Below are positions 35,303-43,696 of a stretch of 64,000 nucleotides of DNA, piece by piece. The DNA comes from [Flexibacter] sp. ATCC 35208 (GTDB taxonomy: Bacteria > Bacteroidota > Bacteroidia > Chitinophagales > Chitinophagaceae): assembly GCF_001975825.1 (NCBI RefSeq), contig NZ_MTKN01000014.1, positions 62,001 through 126,000 of the forward strand. The letters are read 5' to 3'. Position 1 is the stretch's first letter. Each line of letters begins with the position of its first letter. Made by a program: the position numbers and the translations under genes. The notes beneath the pieces are model-generated. The model was given only the letters and a program-made list of their open reading frames with translations, ran no database searches and was not told where the DNA came from.

Positions 35303-35584
35303 TCATTTCCTTATGGAATCACCTTGCCAAAAGTAGGCAGGTATATCCTGCTGTTGAAGCCGGAAGACAATACCATTGTATTGTTGTCTTTGTCTTACAT
35401 CGCATTGATTGAAGAAATGAATCCACCACCTGACAGGGGATTTGTGACCGGTAAGTGAGAAACAATAAAGCCCGTTGGAAGATTTTGTGATTCTATTTTT
35501 TAGAATTCTACCTGTGTTTTTTACGGGTGTCCAGTGTACAGCTAGCATAGGGGGAAGATACAATTTTCTTATAAAAATTGTCAA
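35303..35584 (-). pseudogene. Truncated HWT-motif (ART-like) protein fragment
   Basis: The segment from MLAVHWTPVKNTGRILKNRI through SSNGLYCFSLTGHKS to RWWIHFFNQC resembles the N-terminal part of small proteins with an H-W-T / I-L-K-N-G-I pattern, typical of ADP-ribosyltransferase-like folds. The frame stops after about 80 residues with no plausible continuation, so I read it as a broken gene. The rest of 35175-35778 holds only a 31-codon minus frame (35634-35729) of uncertain meaning. Confidence 0.45.
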
Positions 35585-35778
35585 ATTGGTAGAGAGTTAT
35601 TGGCCAGATTGACTGGTAAAACCTTGCTTCAATTTAATGAGAATGGATGGAGGGGTGGGCTCATGCACAACACTACCTTCTGCCTGGTTCAAAATAGTGA
35701 TGGAATCAATATAAATTTGTGATAGCATTTTTGTTTTTATAAGGTTACATTTGAGATAATAATAATTAATTCAATTGA

Positions 35779-36498
35779 ATGGCAAATTGGGCATTTGAAA
35801 TAGATTATGCTAATAATTTCATAGTTGGATTAACAGAAGTCCTTGTAGATAAAGGCTTTAGGATATGGTGTCTCTTCAATGACGGTCAACCCCTGTATCT
35901 ATTTAGTTCTGATTATTTAATGACTACGCCAGATGAAAAGGTGAATGTACAAGCCCGTCAGTTAGTGCGGTTTATAGATGGATTGTCCTATCTGCTTTTT
36001 GAAAATAAGGAGAATGTGGATAAGGTCACCCTGACAACGGTGATTGATATGAATACATTGGGCACTGTAAATCTTCAACGGGTTAATAATATTCCTACAA
36101 CCCTTAGTATTGATTTTTCTGTTTATAAACCAATGATAGAAGATGAAGAAAACCCAATGGCGCATCTTCTTAAATTAGTACCTTCTGAGGTTTTTATAAG
36201 AGATTTATTATTGGTGCTTAGTCATGGAATGGATTTTAATCGGATGCATCAGGCATTTGATCTTGTCAAATCAAAATTAGATGGGTTAGATTTCCCATTA
36301 GCAACATTGGTTCGTTTTTTAAAAACTGCCAGACGGGAGGATATTGAAAATCCAATGCCATTGAAGGAAGCACAGGAATTAATTTCAGATATAATTTTTG
36401 CAGTATTAGAAAAATATTATCGAATACATTTGAAGCATTGTGTGGTAAAAGATAGAAATACTGAGTGGGATGATATGTACGATAGCTTATATGATTGA
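35779..36498 (+). CDS. Hypothetical protein (239 aa)
   Basis: Unrecognised soluble protein. N-terminal part beta-rich with aromatic residues (MANWAFEIDYANNFIVGLTE; IWCLFNDGQPLYLF), C-terminal half helical (LSDIIFAVLEKYYRIHLKHC region). The composition is AT-rich and highly acidic at the end (EWDDMYDSLYD). It sits among immunity-like and decayed genes and has its own terminator. An uncharacterised accessory gene; no function assigned. Confidence 0.6.
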   Translation: MANWAFEIDYANNFIVGLTEVLVDKGFRIWCLFNDGQPLYLFSSDYLMTTPDEKVNVQARQLVRFIDGLSYLLFENKENVDKVTLTTVIDMNTLGTVNLQRVNNIPTTLSIDFSVYKPMIEDEENPMAHLLKLVPSEVFIRDLLLVLSHGMDFNRMHQAFDLVKSKLDGLDFPLATLVRFLKTARREDIENPMPLKEAQELISDIIFAVLEKYYRIHLKHCVVKDRNTEWDDMYDSLYD

Positions 36499-36532
36499 CA
36501 AATTTTTTTTGGCGGTAAGATCTTTTTAAAAA

Positions 36533-36562
36533 GAAGGGTAGTAGCGATACTACCCTTTTCTA
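36533..36562 (+). terminator. Rho-independent terminator
   Basis: Perfect stem AAGGGTAGTA / TACTACCCTT, loop GCGA, then TTCTATT. Confidence 0.85.
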
Positions 36563-36745
36563 TTCCGGTAATTCTTTCAGGAAATTATAAATATCCTCCC
36601 CTATTTGCTGCACATGCGTCTCCCATGCAAAATGTCCGGTATTATAAAACTTTACTCTTGCATTTGGATTATCGCGATTGTACGACTCTGCTCCCGGTGG
36701 CAGAAAATAAGGGTCTTCATTCCCCATACAGCGAACTTCACGCAA
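36560..36745 (-). pseudogene. Remnant: C-terminal end of an alpha/beta hydrolase
   Basis: Residues GNEDPYFLPPGAESYNRDNP and FYNTGHFAWETH, ending IYNFLKELPE, are the last ~55 residues of an alpha/beta hydrolase, including the catalytic Asp region (GNEDP) and catalytic His (GHFA). The nucleophile-bearing part is absent and upstream DNA is unrelated, so the gene is a 5'-deleted stub. Confidence 0.75.
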
Positions 36746-36835
36746 GGTGCAAATACAGGGAGTATAAGAGAGATTGAGGGAGCATCTCTATGTAAAGGGC
36801 AGGCTATCAGTAAAAAAAAATCTAATTATGAAATC

Positions 36836-37240
36836 TTAATTTTCATTAGTTTGTTTATAAAGCCAACCCCGGCCCATGGCATAATTTTTTAATTTCTTTG
36901 CTTTCTTCTCAATTTGATTAATTGAAAGTGGTTCAAAGTCGATAAAAGAATGGCCATCAAAAGGAATGTTATTCTCTTCACAGTTGAGAACTTCATTATT
37001 GCACTCCTGAACCGTAACAGCTACTACTCCATGAGATTTATAACCCTTGTCAATATTTGTGAAATGAGTGTGAGATTCCTGTGGAGAATACTTCTCGCCA
37101 TTGTAAACGGAAAGTTTATTATTATCTTTCGGCGTAGGTTTAAATACCTGATAGGTTATGCTGAATACCTGAGATGATATTTTGTCTGCCTGTATAAAAG
37201 ATGGATGAACCTGTCTTAATAACAATGTATCCTTTTGCAT
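36836..37240 (-). CDS. Hypothetical protein B of a two-gene module (134 aa)
   Basis: A soluble protein starting 3 bp after the stop of the 373-aa gene, clearly the same operon. Notable segments: LLLRQVHPSFIQADKISSQV at the N terminus and a conserved-looking C-terminal KKAKKLKNYAMGRGWLYK. I recall similar stand-alone proteins in other phyla always in pairs, but know no function. Low GC compared with flanking metabolic genes. A toxin-antitoxin-like or defence role is speculation. Confidence 0.65.
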   Translation of the reverse strand: MQKDTLLLRQVHPSFIQADKISSQVFSITYQVFKPTPKDNNKLSVYNGEKYSPQESHTHFTNIDKGYKSHGVVAVTVQECNNEVLNCEENNIPFDGHSFIDFEPLSINQIEKKAKKLKNYAMGRGWLYKQTNEN

Positions 37241-37243
37241 GTA

Positions 37244-38365
37244 CTAAGCGTTAAAAATTCCTGTAAGATTTTGGTTAAGCAATTGCGAATCACTCTCATT
37301 CGTTAAATCTAATGTAGCCTCATTAACGTCATCACTGCTGTGATGGAGTGATTGATAAAACCCGGTTTTCTCGGTTAGGTCAATATTTAGACTTATATCA
37401 TAAGCTTCAGAAGACCATTCTGCCTGAATCCCACCTAATGGAGTTGGATATAGATGAGGAAGAGGTAATGCCGGGTTGTAATTATTCTCAAACAATTCCA
37501 CGAACCAGTTTAAATCTTCCCTGTTCATTGCTATGCCTTCACCATTTAACCAGCCAGCTTCAAGATTAGCAAGTTCTTCAAGCCTGGAAGGAACATCTAA
37601 AGGATCAAGAAGAGATATATGATCAATGGATTCAAAGCTTACCAGTTTATCATTTTTATCAAAATGACCAAGTCCTGAAATTAGAACCCGGGTTTTTGAT
37701 TCATAGCTATTAAATGCTTCAAGTATTGTAGGGACATGCACTCCCTGAAGTTTGGCCAATATTCTTTGACCACCGTATGTCATAATGGTAAATGTTTTTT
37801 TGCTTTTATCGGCTTCGGGAATAGTGCCCCGAATCATCGTTTCAATAGTCACTTCATAAATGTTGGAAGAAGCCAGTACCAATCTTTTTCGGGTGGTTTT
37901 GTTAAGCTGTGCCTGTAAATTGGAACCGGGACTAAAATCAATAGTTTCATCATCCCGAAGTCTTTTGCCTATCCGATTAAAATAAACCAATAGATTATCC
38001 GGAATATATTTGGTCACTTCTTCTTCTTTGCTGGCAGCGTCAATTGATCTTAAAATATTATCTTTTGCCTTTTTGAAGTATTCCTCATTATAATCAGGAA
38101 ATAATCCCTGGGATGAAGTGACAAGCATGATTTTAGGGACTGCGCTACCATTTTCTATAGAAGATAATTTTAACGCTACTCCATTGGTAAATCCTCTCGG
38201 CACACGTTTTCTATCTGAATTTTCATTCAGGTAGATCCATTTGGCGACCTCAATAATCAATTCTTCCAGAGCCGCAAAGTCTTCCAGTAAGTCTAACGGA
38301 ATTGTATGGTCGTCAAAACGTTTACCAGTTAAACGTGGTGTTAGAAATTCATTGCTATAAACCAT
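37244..38365 (-). CDS. Hypothetical protein A of a two-gene module (373 aa)
   Basis: Unrecognised soluble protein, first gene of a pair with the 134-aa protein. Central part beta-rich (TFTIMTYGGQRILAKLQGVH), with a C-terminal stretch EELANLEAGWLNGEGIAMNR ... LYPTPLGGIQAEW; the D/E-x-GWLNGxG ... PTPxGGIQxEW pattern resembles small stand-alone proteins found in toxin-antitoxin-like settings. No catalytic motif is evident. The ATG sits right after a T-rich stretch; no terminator separates the two genes. Confidence 0.65.
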   Translation of the reverse strand: MVYSNEFLTPRLTGKRFDDHTIPLDLLEDFAALEELIIEVAKWIYLNENSDRKRVPRGFTNGVALKLSSIENGSAVPKIMLVTSSQGLFPDYNEEYFKKAKDNILRSIDAASKEEEVTKYIPDNLLVYFNRIGKRLRDDETIDFSPGSNLQAQLNKTTRKRLVLASSNIYEVTIETMIRGTIPEADKSKKTFTIMTYGGQRILAKLQGVHVPTILEAFNSYESKTRVLISGLGHFDKNDKLVSFESIDHISLLDPLDVPSRLEELANLEAGWLNGEGIAMNREDLNWFVELFENNYNPALPLPHLYPTPLGGIQAEWSSEAYDISLNIDLTEKTGFYQSLHHSSDDVNEATLDLTNESDSQLLNQNLTGIFNA

Positions 38366-38494
38366 GTTTTTTTACACATCCTTGTTGGATTATATGAAGA
38401 TACAAAGAGTTTTTGAGTGTAACAAGTTGTTGGTAATTAGTTGATTGTATGATTGTTCGTATGATTGGGAATGTGTTAAGATGAATGTTTGAAT

Positions 38495-39085
38495 TCAACA
38501 ATTCAACATTCTATTCCTCCACCCTCTCTTTTCCACAGCGCGTATATTACTCACCTCCTTCAATGTTAAAAGATAATCATGCAAATATCTCAACTCTTCA
38601 TCCTCCCTATTCCCCTCAAATGGTTCTATATACACCGCATTCCCATAATTACTCCTTGCCTTCTCCGGCGAGTCATCCACAATAATTATCTGTTCTAATT
38701 TAAAGCCCTTATTCTTCACTTTCTCCAACTTCTTTTCGAAGTAATAATTATCCAAGGTATAATCCCGTTTTATCGTACACCTGCTTCTCCCCCATACAAT
38801 GAACCATTCAATTGCATCAGGCGTGATCGTTTTCACAATCTCTTCCACATATTCATCAGATGCAGAACTCCATACGCCTAATGTAAAATGTTGGGATATA
38901 TTTAAAAGAAACTGCTCAAGCCCGGGACGTCTATACACATGATATAAATCAAACTGGAAATCAGGGGGTACAGCCAATGGCGAAGAAGTAGCATGTATCA
39001 ATGTTTCGTCAAGATCAAGTACTAGCAGCTTGTCTGATTTGTCTGGCATAGGTTGTGCATTTACCAAATATACTTTAAAATTCAC
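38495..39085 (-). CDS. HAD-superfamily phosphatase, NLI/FCP1-like
   Basis: 196 residues. Motif I is LLVLDLDETLIHA (Asp nucleophile), the FCP1-like segment YHVYRRPGLEQFLLNISQ follows, motif II is the Ser/Thr region GVWSSASDEY, and motif IV lies in IIIVDDSPEKARSN. This domain is found in eukaryotic CTD phosphatases and in scattered bacterial phosphatases of unknown substrate. It ends in a hairpin formed by GAATGTTTGAATT/AATTCAACATTC at the 3' end. Confidence 0.88.
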   Translation of the reverse strand: MNFKVYLVNAQPMPDKSDKLLVLDLDETLIHATSSPLAVPPDFQFDLYHVYRRPGLEQFLLNISQHFTLGVWSSASDEYVEEIVKTITPDAIEWFIVWGRSRCTIKRDYTLDNYYFEKKLEKVKNKGFKLEQIIIVDDSPEKARSNYGNAVYIEPFEGNREDEELRYLHDYLLTLKEVSNIRAVEKRGWRNRMLNC

Positions 39086-39152
39086 ACAACCGGTTGCGTA
39101 ACCACACTCTCCTTAAATAACCCTATTTTAGAAAAGTAAAACGACCAAAATC

Positions 39153-40723
39153 ATGCCCTGGGGAAAAGTATTATCAACTATTCTAATTGTTGCTATCTGC
39201 AAGTGCTCGTATGCACAAACTAAGACTATATAAATAAAAAATGGCGAACGCTGGTATGGTGGCGCTGTGACCGAAGGTCAGCAAATGCCGGTTAAAGACG
39301 GGTATACATTTAACCTGTTTGCTAATACGGGTGGTAACCAGGCAGCTCCTTTGTTATTATCTACCGGTGGAAGATACATTTGGAGTGATGGCCCATTTAC
39401 CTTTACTGTGAAAGGTGATGTGTTGGAAATCACAAATGCTGCAGCACCTGTGGAGCTGGACTCTATAGGGCATAATTTAAAAGAAGCTTTTGCGAATGCT
39501 GCTAAGAAACATTTTCCTGCAAAAGGGAAATTGCCTGACACCCTGTTATTGTCCAGACCTCAGTATAACACATGGATTGAACTGGTGTACAATCAAAACC
39601 AGGCTGACATTCTTGCATATGCAAAGGCGATTATCGAGAATGGTTTTCCAGCTGGTGTGTTGATGATTGATGATAACTGGGGTGACTATTATGGTCGATT
39701 CGATTTCAGAAAGGATAGATTTGAAAATGCTACTGCGATGATCGATAGCCTGCACAAAATGGTTTTAAGGTGATGTTGTGGATAAGTCCTTTTATTTCTC
39801 CTGATACAGAAGTGTTCAGAGAGTTGCAAAGTAAAAAGCTGTTACTGAATAAGAAGGCTGATACCACGGCTATCCTGGCATGGTGGAATGGGTATAGTGC
39901 CGTGTTGGATTTTAAGAATCCGGCAGCGAAGGAATGGTTTAAGGGAAGACTGGATTATATGGTGCATACCTATCACCTGGATGGATTTAAGTTTGATGCA
40001 GGGGATGCTGATTTTTATCCTGCTGATGCTGTTTCTTATGAGAAGGCGATACCTAATGATCATAGTCAGTTGTGGGGCGAGATTGGATTGGGATATGCTT
40101 TGAATGAATACCGTGCTATGTGGAAGATGGCGGGAGAGCCATTGGTGCAGCGATTAAGAGATAAGCAACATACATGGGTGGATCTGCAGAAACTGATTCC
40201 GCATATTACGCTTGCGGGGTTGTTGGGATATAATTTTACTTGTCCGGATATGATTGGCGGAGGTGAATATGGATCTTTTATAGGAAGAGATAAATTGGAT
40301 GAGGAGTTGGTAGTGCGTTCGGCGCAATGTTCTGCTTTGATGCCGATGATGCAGTTTTCGGTGGCGCCATGGAGGGTGTTGAGTCAGGAGCATTTAGCAA
40401 TTGTGAAGAAGACGGTGGAGATCAGGGAGAAATATACGCCTTATATCATGCAATTGGCGAAGGCATCAGCATTCAATGGGGAGCCTATTGTGAGGAGTAT
40501 GGAGTATGAGTTTCCCGGGCAGGGGCTTGCGGAAGTGAAGGGGGAGTTTATGTTGGGAGATAAGTATTTGGTGGCGCCTGTGATGGCGAAGGATGGAAAG
40601 CAGTCTGTTGTGTTGCCGAAGGGGAAATGGAGGAGTGATAAAGGGGAGGTGTTTAAGGGGCCTAAGACGATTGAGCAGGTGGTGGCGTTGGATAGGTTGC
40701 CGGTGTATGAGTTGATTAAATAA
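39153..40723 (+). pseudogene. GH31 (MYORG-like) alpha-glycosidase pseudogene
   Basis: A signal peptide (MPWGKVLSTILIVAICKCSY) begins at 39153, but codon 27 is TAA (39231-39233). The frame then continues normally until about 39761, where one G is missing (HKM-VLR-stop instead of HKM-GFKVMLW); the rest (39770-40723) is intact. The catalytic domain includes nucleophile Asp in GFKFDAGDADFY, then NFTCPDMIGGG and PMMQFSVAPWR, most like the MYORG branch of GH31 (alpha-galactosidase/glucosidase-type). Two independent lesions argue for a true pseudogene rather than a sequencing error. Confidence 0.88.
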
Positions 40724-40856
40724 GGAGGTGATGAATGGATCTTTTAATGGCGGTTTGGAGAGGTAATTGAATTGGAGTTGTGTACAAATTGGTTAAATAA
40801 AATGAAGTTGTATCATAAATAAAATAAAACCTCTGAGAATCGAATAAATATAAACC

Positions 40857-40917
40857 TGGCTCCATCAGGTATCTGAATAAAAAGCGCGTGTATCTTTCTT
40901 TTGATACACGCGCTTTT
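40857..40917. terminator. Bidirectional terminator with attached dispersed repeat
   Basis: Stem AAAAGCGCGTGTATC / GATACACGCGCTTTT, loop TTTCTTTT, T-tracts on both strands, between the GH31 pseudogene and the nitroreductase gene. Immediately left (about 40857-40876) is the reverse complement of the GATACCTGATGGAGCCAGG motif near 3877. At 3833 the order hairpin-then-motif is the same in inverted orientation. Confidence 0.8.
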
Positions 40918-40919
40918 CA

Positions 40920-41618
40920 TTACTTCTTTATAATCGTATTCAGATCCAATCCTGCCGCAGTCTCTGCCAATTCTGCCACATCAGCAATCGTCATTTCAGT
41001 AATAAACGCTTCTTTAGGAGTGCGCACTTTTTTCATATTCACCAACCAGTCATTCTCTGTTTCCCTATATCCCAGCGGCAATATCACCGTACTCTTATAC
41101 CCGCTTCCCTTTAAATTCAACAACTCATCCAGTTTCTCTGGAATGAACCCTTCCATAGGCGTAGCATCCACCTTCTGCTCCGCAGCTGCAGCAATCGCCA
41201 TTGCAAAAGAGATATAACTTTGTTTTGCCGCATGATGAGCCTGCCACTCCTGTCCTTTCGTCTCATATAGGTTTAAAATCACGCTCTTATAATCATCCAT
41301 CGTGTCATGTGGTAAACCACGCTCATCCATCATAGCGTTGAATACGCCGGTGATCCGTTCATCACTATACCCATCCCATGCGATCCAGACCAGTAAATGT
41401 GAACAATCTATTATCTGGGTTTGATTGTAAGCGATACCTTGTATCTTTTTTAGCAAAGCCTTGTCGGAAATGACGATCATTTTATACTGCTGTAAACCGG
41501 AAGAAGAAGGCGCCAAACGGGCAGCTTCTAAGATATAATCTAATTTTTCCTGAGGTACCTTTGTGCCATCCATCTTTTTAGTGGCATAGCGCCACTGTAA
41601 ATCTTCAAGTAAACTCAT
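40920..41618 (-). CDS. Nitroreductase-family NAD(P)H oxidoreductase
   Basis: 232 residues of the FMN-dependent nitroreductase fold. The FMN-binding Arg/Lys at the N terminus (LQWRYATKKMDG) and the LAPSSSGLQQYKMIVISD segment are typical of NfsB-like enzymes; ILPLGYRETENDWL is the C-terminal FMN-binding loop. They reduce nitroaromatics, quinones or enones using NAD(P)H. It is divergent from an HxlR regulator, a common redox-stress arrangement. Confidence 0.92.
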   Translation of the reverse strand: MSLLEDLQWRYATKKMDGTKVPQEKLDYILEAARLAPSSSGLQQYKMIVISDKALLKKIQGIAYNQTQIIDCSHLLVWIAWDGYSDERITGVFNAMMDERGLPHDTMDDYKSVILNLYETKGQEWQAHHAAKQSYISFAMAIAAAAEQKVDATPMEGFIPEKLDELLNLKGSGYKSTVILPLGYRETENDWLVNMKKVRTPKEAFITEMTIADVAELAETAAGLDLNTIIKK

Positions 41619-41687
41619 GTGATTCCAATTTTTAACAAAAGTAAATTCACTTGACGTAAATAAGTAACTTTAGGGGGCCCGATGGTG

Positions 41688-41723
41688 GTGACATACGGGT
41701 AACCTTAGTGACAAAAAAGTAAC
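41688..41723. promoter_or_regulatory. Two GTGAC-N6-GTAAC operator candidates (nitroreductase/hxlR)
   Basis: GTGAC at 41688 and 41708, each followed 11 bp later by GTAAC (41699, 41719), lie directly before the hxlR start at 41734. They share architecture with the repeats at 28475-28522. Confidence 0.7.
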
Positions 41724-41733
41724 CAACTTGTAT

Positions 41734-42126
41734 ATGGAAAATGAAAACTTAGATAATCCAACATTCACTGAATGTATGAGAAAGGTCCGGGCAATTGATG
41801 ATACCCTTCATATCCTGAGTGGTAAATGGACGCTTGTGTTGATTTCACATCTTTGTTATAGACCTATGCGGTATTCAGAGTTGTTGAAGGATTTGAATGG
41901 GATAGCGGGGAAGGTGTTGAGCAGGGAGTTGAAAGATCTGGAGATAAATGGACTTATTATCAGAGAGGTGTCGGAGAGTCAGCCGCTGACGGTGACTTAT
42001 AAGATCTCACAATATGGAAAGAGTTTGAAGGAGTTGACAGATGGATTGGCGGATTGGGGATTGCAGCATAGAGAGCGGATTTTTAATGCGGCGAAGTTTG
42101 AAAAGCCGATGAGTGTTACCAGATGA
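41734..42126 (+). CDS. HxlR-family transcriptional regulator
   Basis: Start ATG 41734 (MENENLDNP) rather than the TTG at 41728. About 130 residues; winged helix with HILSGKWTLVLISHL and VLSRELKDLEINGLI. Cys in TECMRKV may sense redox state. It is divergent from nitroreductase with two operator-like repeats in between, so it probably controls that enzyme and itself. Confidence 0.92.
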   Translation: MENENLDNPTFTECMRKVRAIDDTLHILSGKWTLVLISHLCYRPMRYSELLKDLNGIAGKVLSRELKDLEINGLIIREVSESQPLTVTYKISQYGKSLKELTDGLADWGLQHRERIFNAAKFEKPMSVTR

Positions 42127-42338
42127 TATCAGGTACTTCTGCTTTCGGTAAATCTTATTGCCAGGCACCTGTTCCTGTGAATGAATGATTATAACAATTA
42201 ATTGTTGACCATATTATCGAAATTGTAGTCGAATTCATCGGTAGTGAGTTGTGTGGCGATTGTTGGTAGCGGAACTCGTTCATTAGAAATAATGGGTTAT
42301 ATTGTAGACCAGTTCCTAAAAATGTAAATGTTAGCATT

Positions 42339-42695
42339 ATGAGTCTCACCGCCGTATTACCCAAAATATTTTATGCAGATATCCAGCAGGCACTGGATTT
42401 TTTTATTGATGGACTTGGATTTAAATTAGGCTACCATGATGAGGTGTTGTATATCGTGAGTCGGGACAATGCGACCTTTCAATTGATGGTAGAACCTGAG
42501 CTGGCTACTAAAGATAGCAGACCTGAAATCAGAATAGCTACTGATGATATTGAGGCGATTTATGCTGATATTAAGTCAAGACGACCTTCTATTTTACATC
42601 CGAATCTGAACTATATCAAACAACAACCCTGGGGATTGAAAGAGTTTGCCGTGTTGGATCCTACCACAGTATGTATTGTTTTTCAGCAGTCTTAA
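42339..42695 (+). CDS. VOC-family (glyoxalase/bleomycin-resistance fold) protein
   Basis: 118 residues with two beta-alpha-beta-beta-beta modules: LPKIFYADIQQALDFFIDGL at the N terminus and QPWGLKEFAVLDPTTVCIVF at the end. Glu in KEFAV is a usual metal ligand, but the first ligand (normally His/Gln early) is not obvious. Possible roles are small-molecule binding or dioxygenase-like chemistry. Monocistronic. Confidence 0.85.
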   Translation: MSLTAVLPKIFYADIQQALDFFIDGLGFKLGYHDEVLYIVSRDNATFQLMVEPELATKDSRPEIRIATDDIEAIYADIKSRRPSILHPNLNYIKQQPWGLKEFAVLDPTTVCIVFQQS

Positions 42696-42804
42696 TTTTC
42701 ATAACTCTATACTTGTAGCATGTCAAATTCTCATTGGGAAGTATTTCTTCAGGAAGTATATTCTTGTGTTTAAAAGAACTAATTTTCCGGCATAATTGAT
42801 CTAA

Positions 42805-43359
42805 ATGAAAAACCAGTTTTTTACAATGGCAGTTGGTCTGTCCATTCTTTCTTTCACTGCATGCCAGCAGTCCCAAAATGCACAAAGTGCACAAAATGAC
42901 ACAACCCAACAGGCACAGGATACCACTGCTGCCGTAGCTGAACCTGTAGCTGCCGATACGAGCAGTGCTTCTGTACTCGAAACTGTAATGTCTGTACCTG
43001 AGAAGGTAAAGGCAGGCAAACCTATTCTGCTGAAATTTACTGTAAACAATCCTTCTGACAAGGAGCAGGAATTTTGTAAATGGCATACGCCGTTTGAAAA
43101 AAGGTTTATGAATTCTTTCTTTGAAGTGACTGATAGCAAAGGCGAGGCGGTACAGTACAAAGGGGTGATGGCGAAGAGAGTGACGCCACCGCCGGTAGAT
43201 GCTTATATTAAAGTAGCTGCAAAAGGAAGTGTGTCTGCTGAGATTGATTTGCTGACAGGGTACAATATCACCCATCCGGGTACTTACAAGGTAGTGTATC
43301 AGGGAGAAGGTGTGAGTGGGTTGACGAAGGTGAATGAAGTGACGGTGGTTGTTGAGTAA
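42805..43359 (+). CDS. Lipoprotein with M35-prodomain-like beta sandwich
   Basis: 184 residues. Lipoprotein signal with Cys20 (LSFTACQQ), then an Ala/Gln/Thr-rich linker (about 21-60). The folded part has the pattern CKWHTPFEKRFMNSFFEV, then YKGVMAKRVTPPPVDAYIKV and PGTYKVVYQG, which matches the N-terminal domain of M35-type Lys-specific peptidases in my memory, but the HExxH protease domain is absent. It may be a binding or inhibitor domain. A strong terminator follows. Confidence 0.7.
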   Translation: MKNQFFTMAVGLSILSFTACQQSQNAQSAQNDTTQQAQDTTAAVAEPVAADTSSASVLETVMSVPEKVKAGKPILLKFTVNNPSDKEQEFCKWHTPFEKRFMNSFFEVTDSKGEAVQYKGVMAKRVTPPPVDAYIKVAAKGSVSAEIDLLTGYNITHPGTYKVVYQGEGVSGLTKVNEVTVVVE

Positions 43360-43372
43360 TTAAATGCATTTG

Positions 43373-43408
43373 AAAATCCCCATAGCAGTAATGCTATGGG
43401 GATTTTTT
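43373..43408 (+). terminator. Rho-independent terminator
   Basis: Perfect stem AAATCCCCATAGCA / TGCTATGGGGATTT, loop GTAA, T6. Confidence 0.9.
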
Positions 43409-43467
43409 GTTGTATTGGTTTCCTGTTGTTATTATATTGATAATCAGATTATTATGAAATTATTTTG

Positions 43468-43498
43468 TTTGGTTTTTTAAGCGAAAATCCTAACTTTA
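43468..43498 (+). promoter_or_regulatory. Promoter of the ART-like toxin pair
   Basis: TTTG (43468-43471), 19-bp spacer, TAACTTTA (43491-43498), 4 nt before the first ATG, so the transcript would be nearly leaderless. Confidence 0.55.
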
Positions 43499-43502
43499 TA
43501 TC

Positions 43503-43685
43503 ATGAACACACAAGATATCCAACGTTTGAAAAGTTTGGCAGAAGAAAAACTGCAAAAGGGGATAACCAAAGAAGAAGCATTGCTTTCATTACAGCGTGC
43601 TGGCCATCTTGATAAGGATGGAAATTTTACGAAACACTATCAACATTTGGCAAGGGCAATAGCTGCCGTCGCCGCAAAAGTCTAA
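43503..43685 (+). CDS. 60-aa partner of the ART-like protein (putative antitoxin)
   Basis: A 60-residue helical protein (MNTQDIQRLKSLAEEKLQKG; EALLSLQRAGHLDKDGNFT) located 11 bp before the ART-like gene under a shared promoter. A tiny basic/acidic helical protein upstream of a toxin-like gene is the usual order of type II toxin-antitoxin pairs. I do not recognise the family; the antitoxin role is inferred from position only. Confidence 0.65.
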   Translation: MNTQDIQRLKSLAEEKLQKGITKEEALLSLQRAGHLDKDGNFTKHYQHLARAIAAVAAKV

Positions 43686-43696
43686 TCATTTTTACC

